Shown piece by piece: positions 60,533 through 64,000 of a DNA stretch of 64,000 nt. The stretch's first letter is position 1. Each line of letters opens with the position of its first letter. The notes below the pieces were generated by a model, which saw only the letters and a list, made by a program, of their open reading frames with translations, did no database searches and had not been told where the DNA came from. This DNA is from Desulfospira joergensenii DSM 10085 (GTDB lineage: Bacteria > Desulfobacterota > Desulfobacteria > Desulfobacterales > Desulfobacteraceae), in contig NZ_ATUG01000003.1 in the NCBI RefSeq assembly GCF_000420085.1, forward strand, positions 1 through 64,000, written 5' to 3'. Both the position numbers and the translations under genes were made by a program.

Positions 60533-60932
60533 CGATGCGGGTATGTGGCAATGCTAAATTGATTGAAAAAATCATCAATTTTGCCCAGAATTTGAATGTC
60601 AGCTTGTGTTTCAGCATCAATCTATGGATCATTTGAGTCCTTATTGTTTGATATTATTGTGTTTTTCACAACTCCGCTATATATCAAACGGTAAGACTCA
60701 ACAAGTTTTTTATACTATAAATTCAGAAAGTTATCCATTTCAACTGATCGCTTCAATGAATCCAGAAAGTTGAGTTTTAACCATAAAAAAGAATTTGCAT
60801 ATTGCAAGCCTAAGGGCTTCAACCTTATGGCATGGAATAAATTGGCCCATGCCAATTTTATTAACCTGGGCCAAACAAAAAGAACAGATTCAATATTCAA
60901 AAGGTTTTACACAAGGCTTCCAATTGCCTTTC
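60533..60932. other. AT-rich non-coding stretch
   Basis: No gene is seen. An inverted repeat TTGGCCCA (60842-60849)/TGGGCCAA (60867-60874) lies 60 bases past the SLC13 stop; read on the minus strand it is followed by TTTATT and may act as a weak terminator. Confidence 0.4.
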
Positions 60933-62516
60933 CTACCATAACCGACTGTCAAACCCCATTAATGGCATAATGTACTGGGTCCATGGAATCAGCAGCAGAC
61001 AGACAGTTGTGAGCATGATTATTCCGTATTTGAAGGATTCCCAGCTAGAATAATGATTACTTAGATAGCAGATGGTCGCAGGTTTGCTGTTGAAATATAA
61101 AACATAAACCTGGTTGATGAGAAAGGCCAGGGGCAGGCCAAATCCCAGAACATCCCATCCAAACTTCTGGGCGATACCGATGATGATCGGAAAGAATATA
61201 ATTGTTCTGGCTGTCTTGCTCTGATTGAGTATGGAACTAAAGGCAAACAGAATACTCAGCAGCAGAAAAATAAGAAGTCTGGGAGCATCCTGCCCAATAC
61301 CAAAGGCCTCAAAAAGATTGGTAATGCCGATTGCAACAATATTGGTGGTTTTTATCCCCCCACCTAATACATATGCACCAAAACTGAACAATAGGAGATG
61401 CCAGGGAATATCAGTATCGTTCCAATTTATGGATCCGATTCTTGGTAATCCTGAAAAAGCAGGCATCAATGCGGCGATTGCACCGATCAATGCAGTAGCG
61501 GTGGCGCTGATGCCGTGGAGTTTATCGGTCGCCCAGAGTGCGAGAACGCATAGAAAAATAATAGTGGATTTTATCTCATTTACCGAAAACGGGCCCATGC
61601 CGTCCAATTCTTCCTGCAAGCGGCCTAGACCGCCTTTGATGGATGGTGATTTTTCGATTTCTGACAGAGGGAAAACAAACCGAGTTCCTAACCACCATCC
61701 TAAGGCGCAGACGATAAGCGCCAAAGGAGCCAAAGCCATGAACCAGTCCATGTAATAAAGTTCCGCTCCTGCGCCGATGAGCATACTAGCCGCAACAAGG
61801 TTTGCTGCAGAACCTGTCATATAGGCACTGCAGGAAACATTGATGCCGAGCAGGTTCTGGAGTACAAGATTTCGTCCGAAATTATTACGGTTGTCACCTC
61901 CGTTTGCTCCGTAAATGGCACTGATAACCATGAAGAGAGGCATCAAAAGTGCGGCTTTTGCAGCTGTTGCGCTGACAAAGGCCCCAAGGATAATGTTCAG
62001 GATCAAAAAACTCCAGAAAACAGGCGTTGCCTTGTGACCTGCCCTTAGAATGAATTTTAACGCGATACGTTTTGCTAGTCCGCAGGAGACAAGCATACTG
62101 GCTAAGATAAAGCTTGCAATGTTAAGGATCATTACCTTATGGCCGAAATAGGCATAGGCTGTCTTTTCTTTAACAATACCGGTAGTGACGACCAAGACGA
62201 TCAGGATGAGGGACGTAAGGTAGTTGGGTATTGCCTCTGTGATCCATAGAATCAATGATGCACCGAAGATGCCGAGCATGGTATAGCAGCTTTGGGGAGG
62301 CACTTTGGTCTGCACCTCAAAAGACTCGAATGATCCGCAAAATCTGAAATGGAAAAAACAAAAGAATAAAACTGCCACTGGCAGGCCGATCCTTTTTAAC
62401 AGTGCCATAATTGGACCGATCGGCAGCACGGGAAGCCTTTCGAGGGTATAGTTGCTCATATCCAGAGAATCAAATTGTCTGGTCGCCGGTGTGTCAGTCC
62501 TCATTTTCGGGCCCAT
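60933..62516 (-). CDS. SLC13/DASS-family anion:sodium symporter
   Basis: 527 aa with about 11-12 hydrophobic segments. The two Na/substrate repeats are seen as CSAYMTGSAANLVAAS and SILNQSKTARTI (altered SNT motifs), with LWITEAIPNYLTSL near the N-terminus, typical of CitT/DASS carriers for dicarboxylates, citrate or sulfate. AAAGGAG lies before the ATG. Codon use is more AT-rich than in the core regions. The transported anion is not decided; in a sulfate reducer dicarboxylate or sulfate are both possible. Confidence 0.87.
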   Translation of the reverse strand: MGPKMRTDTPATRQFDSLDMSNYTLERLPVLPIGPIMALLKRIGLPVAVLFFCFFHFRFCGSFESFEVQTKVPPQSCYTMLGIFGASLILWITEAIPNYLTSLILIVLVVTTGIVKEKTAYAYFGHKVMILNIASFILASMLVSCGLAKRIALKFILRAGHKATPVFWSFLILNIILGAFVSATAAKAALLMPLFMVISAIYGANGGDNRNNFGRNLVLQNLLGINVSCSAYMTGSAANLVAASMLIGAGAELYYMDWFMALAPLALIVCALGWWLGTRFVFPLSEIEKSPSIKGGLGRLQEELDGMGPFSVNEIKSTIIFLCVLALWATDKLHGISATATALIGAIAALMPAFSGLPRIGSINWNDTDIPWHLLLFSFGAYVLGGGIKTTNIVAIGITNLFEAFGIGQDAPRLLIFLLLSILFAFSSILNQSKTARTIIFFPIIIGIAQKFGWDVLGFGLPLAFLINQVYVLYFNSKPATICYLSNHYSSWESFKYGIIMLTTVCLLLIPWTQYIMPLMGFDSRLW

Positions 62517-62683
62517 TTTTTCTCCTTTGATCGGCCCTTGAATATATGGGCCTATAGTTCCTTTTTTATTTACGGTACTTATATGCTTTGTACACGTCAG
62601 GGCTATTTTTCATCTATTTCCTATATCTCGTATATGAGCTGCAAATACAAATAATAACCTATTGTAGAATACATAAGTATATC

Positions 62684-64000
62684 TTATGTGTCGGACTTTT
62701 CATTGGGGATGATGTGGTCTATGCGTTTGATGCCGTCTCGGTTGAATACGATCCTGAATCGTTTGCATATTTTTTTATTCCCGATTCTGTGGCAACGAAT
62801 CATATTCATGTGGTAAACTTTATCGATTGACCGCTTTTGGTAGGAATCTTTACCACAGACATACATGGTATGCTTGGGGTCGTCCATGTTATTGAGAAAA
62901 TCGCTGATATTCAGGCGAGTGATATCTATAAGGCCGTCCCAAGCTTGACCTATTGCCCTGGTTTTTATCAAAATTTTCTTTCGGTAATACATAATGGTTT
63001 CACTCCTGAAGGAATTTTCAATATCTACCAGATGTGTTTTGTTTCTGAGTTTTATTATGGATTTTGGAACCTGAGAATCCTTAATAAAATATAAATTTTC
63101 CCGGCACCTGCCGATGAGGGTTGAAAAATTCTGATAAACAAACTGCTGCCGGTCGGAGAGCGTTCTTTTCAGTTTTGTCGACAAAAAATTCCGGATGACC
63201 TCTTTCATCCGATCCTTAAAAACATATCCGATGACAAGTGCCAAAAAAAGCGGCCTGCTAAGCGACCCGTAGGTGTCCTGCCAAATAAAAGCCACAGCTG
63301 TTGCAAAAAACATGGCCAAGGCAGCGGCCAAGCCCGAGATCAGTTGGAACAGGACGGTGCCTTCTTTTTTATGCCTGATTTCCAGATAAAGGGGACTGCC
63401 AACATATTTTTTTAATATATTCCATTTATAGATCAGTGTTTCGCTGTTCTTATTGATGGAAGTTTCGGAGGTGTCACCGAACTGTTTTTGGTAGTCCAAC
63501 TCGTTATGGATCCGGTTTAATAATTTTTTCCGAATATTTGCGTGATCCTCATCCTCACAATTCCAGGAAGCCAGGTCAAGAAATCGGAACAAATAATAAG
63601 CCAGGCACATGCTGATATATTCGTTGCAATAGATCAGGACCCTATGGGAGTCACTATCCAGTTTACGACCATGAGTTATTTCATGGGTTCGCAGAAGAAC
63701 GGCGCCCAGGCTTGTCTTATTCAGGGTATCATGAATGAGAGTGCTCAGTTCCTTAGCAGGCAGTGCTTTTCCTTTAAGGACATTCATTCTCAATTGTTTT
63801 TTTACCATCAAGGCATATATCTTTACGGCATTGCAGTAGGTTGCCCGGGTGGCCCTGCTATCTTTTTCATTGATCCGGTCTAGGGCGAATATGACCTTTG
63901 CCATGAAGACGTTGGGGTCTGGTGTACAGGAGCCTGGCATGTCCGGGATTCTTAACCGAATGTAATTTTTCAGACGGCTGTAGAACATCTGCTTGGTATA
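62684..64000 (-). CDS. Hypothetical two-helix membrane protein, open at the window edge
   Basis: The first ATG in view (63988) gives 434 aa, but the frame stays open to base 64000 and no ribosome site is seen, so the true start may lie outside. The N-terminal ~230 residues are helical and soluble; two membrane helices follow (LISGLAAALAMFFATAVAFIW and FLALVIGYVFK), then a ~170-residue basic cytoplasmic domain. A short spacer separates it from the SLC13 gene on the same strand. AT-rich composition and position next to transposase debris suggest accessory DNA. I recognise no family. Confidence 0.7.
   Translation of the reverse strand, partial: YTKQMFYSRLKNYIRLRIPDMPGSCTPDPNVFMAKVIFALDRINEKDSRATRATYCNAVKIYALMVKKQLRMNVLKGKALPAKELSTLIHDTLNKTSLGAVLLRTHEITHGRKLDSDSHRVLIYCNEYISMCLAYYLFRFLDLASWNCEDEDHANIRKKLLNRIHNELDYQKQFGDTSETSINKNSETLIYKWNILKKYVGSPLYLEIRHKKEGTVLFQLISGLAAALAMFFATAVAFIWQDTYGSLSRPLFLALVIGYVFKDRMKEVIRNFLSTKLKRTLSDRQQFVYQNFSTLIGRCRENLYFIKDSQVPKSIIKLRNKTHLVDIENSFRSETIMYYRKKILIKTRAIGQAWDGLIDITRLNISDFLNNMDDPKHTMYVCGKDSYQKRSIDKVYHMNMIRCHRIGNKKICKRFRIVFNRDGIKRIDHIIPNEKSDT

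Noticed and set aside
60770..60970. 66-codon plus-strand frame before the SLC13 stop
   Set aside because: It reads across an inverted repeat into the antisense of the transporter, with no start signal.
1..64000. tRNA or rRNA genes
   Set aside because: I looked through the non-coding stretches for cloverleaf arms with GTTCGA-type T-loops and for rRNA-conserved strings, and found none.

Overview
The window reads as chromosomal DNA of an anaerobic Desulfobacterota bacterium, most likely a Desulfobacteraceae sulfate reducer. This is an inference from gene content: a PxxKW cysteine-rich protein, a deltaproteobacterial ArsR-methyltransferase fusion, a SEC-C type methionine aminopeptidase, a GEMM riboswitch and outer-membrane biogenesis genes (lptE, ydbH/ynbE/ydbL-like). 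Most of it is GC-rich, densely packed housekeeping DNA; AT-rich accessory stretches lie at about 29.2-30.6 kb and 60.1-64 kb. I saw no rRNA, tRNA or CRISPR array.

Layout. 0-0.4 kb: C-terminal piece of a transposase running in from the left edge. 0.77-7.5 kb: a GEMM-I riboswitch with an intrinsic terminator, a 1369-aa autotransporter, a class III cyclase-like/cNMP-binding protein, a TPR scrap and an orphan HsdR_N protein. 7.5-11.4 kb (minus): pdxA-uvrA. 11.9-14.7 kb: a divergent DnaA paralogue coupled to a GlcD-type FAD oxidase. 15-20.5 kb (minus): rpsF-rpsR-DUF2232-rplI-dnaB-hflX behind a clear sigma70 promoter. 21.3-28 kb: leuS-lptE, divergent rpsT (UUG start), then murJ, an FtsB-like gene, a small TPR-like gene, a rhodanese and a DoxX/MauE protein. 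28-31 kb: FGE-like lipoprotein-type gene, a lone AT-rich O-methyltransferase, PxxKW. 31-38.8 kb: aminotransferase, ClC channel with CBS domains, truA-marR with a palindromic operator, a candidate small RNA, an ArsR-methyltransferase fusion, manC. 38.9-47.5 kb: YqgE, a dynamin-like GTPase, an HD protein, a MoCo-carrier-like protein, a rhomboid protease fused to a DnaJ C-terminal-like domain, and the ydbH-ynbE-ydbL set. 47.9-54.5 kb: an ECF nickel/cobalt importer (NikK/CbiM/CbiL-like/CbiQ/CbiO) continuing directly into two nicotianamine-synthase-like genes and a fold-III PLP enzyme. 55-60 kb: recJ, DUF4911, miaB, map, plsC. 60.1-64 kb: decayed IS4-type transposase, an SLC13 transporter and an unknown two-helix membrane protein running off the right edge.

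Most interesting system. The nickel/cobalt operon at 47.9-54.5 kb couples an energy-coupling-factor importer with two different nicotianamine-synthase-like enzymes and a PLP racemase/aldolase-type enzyme that has lost the family's zinc ligands. This resembles the staphylopine/pseudopaline logic (amino-acid-modifying enzyme + NAS-like enzyme + metal uptake) but lacks an opine dehydrogenase and an exporter, which suggests a nicotianamine-like intracellular or imported Ni/Co chelator of unknown structure.

Other points worth attention: a riboswitch with a 13-bp predicted antiterminator that excludes both the aptamer and the terminator, controlling an autotransporter with G8 tracts and 258-bp repeats; a DnaA paralogue with altered box-contacting residues; a promoter-terminator pair marking a likely ~160-nt RNA at 35.4-35.6 kb; and the rhomboid-DnaJ fusion.
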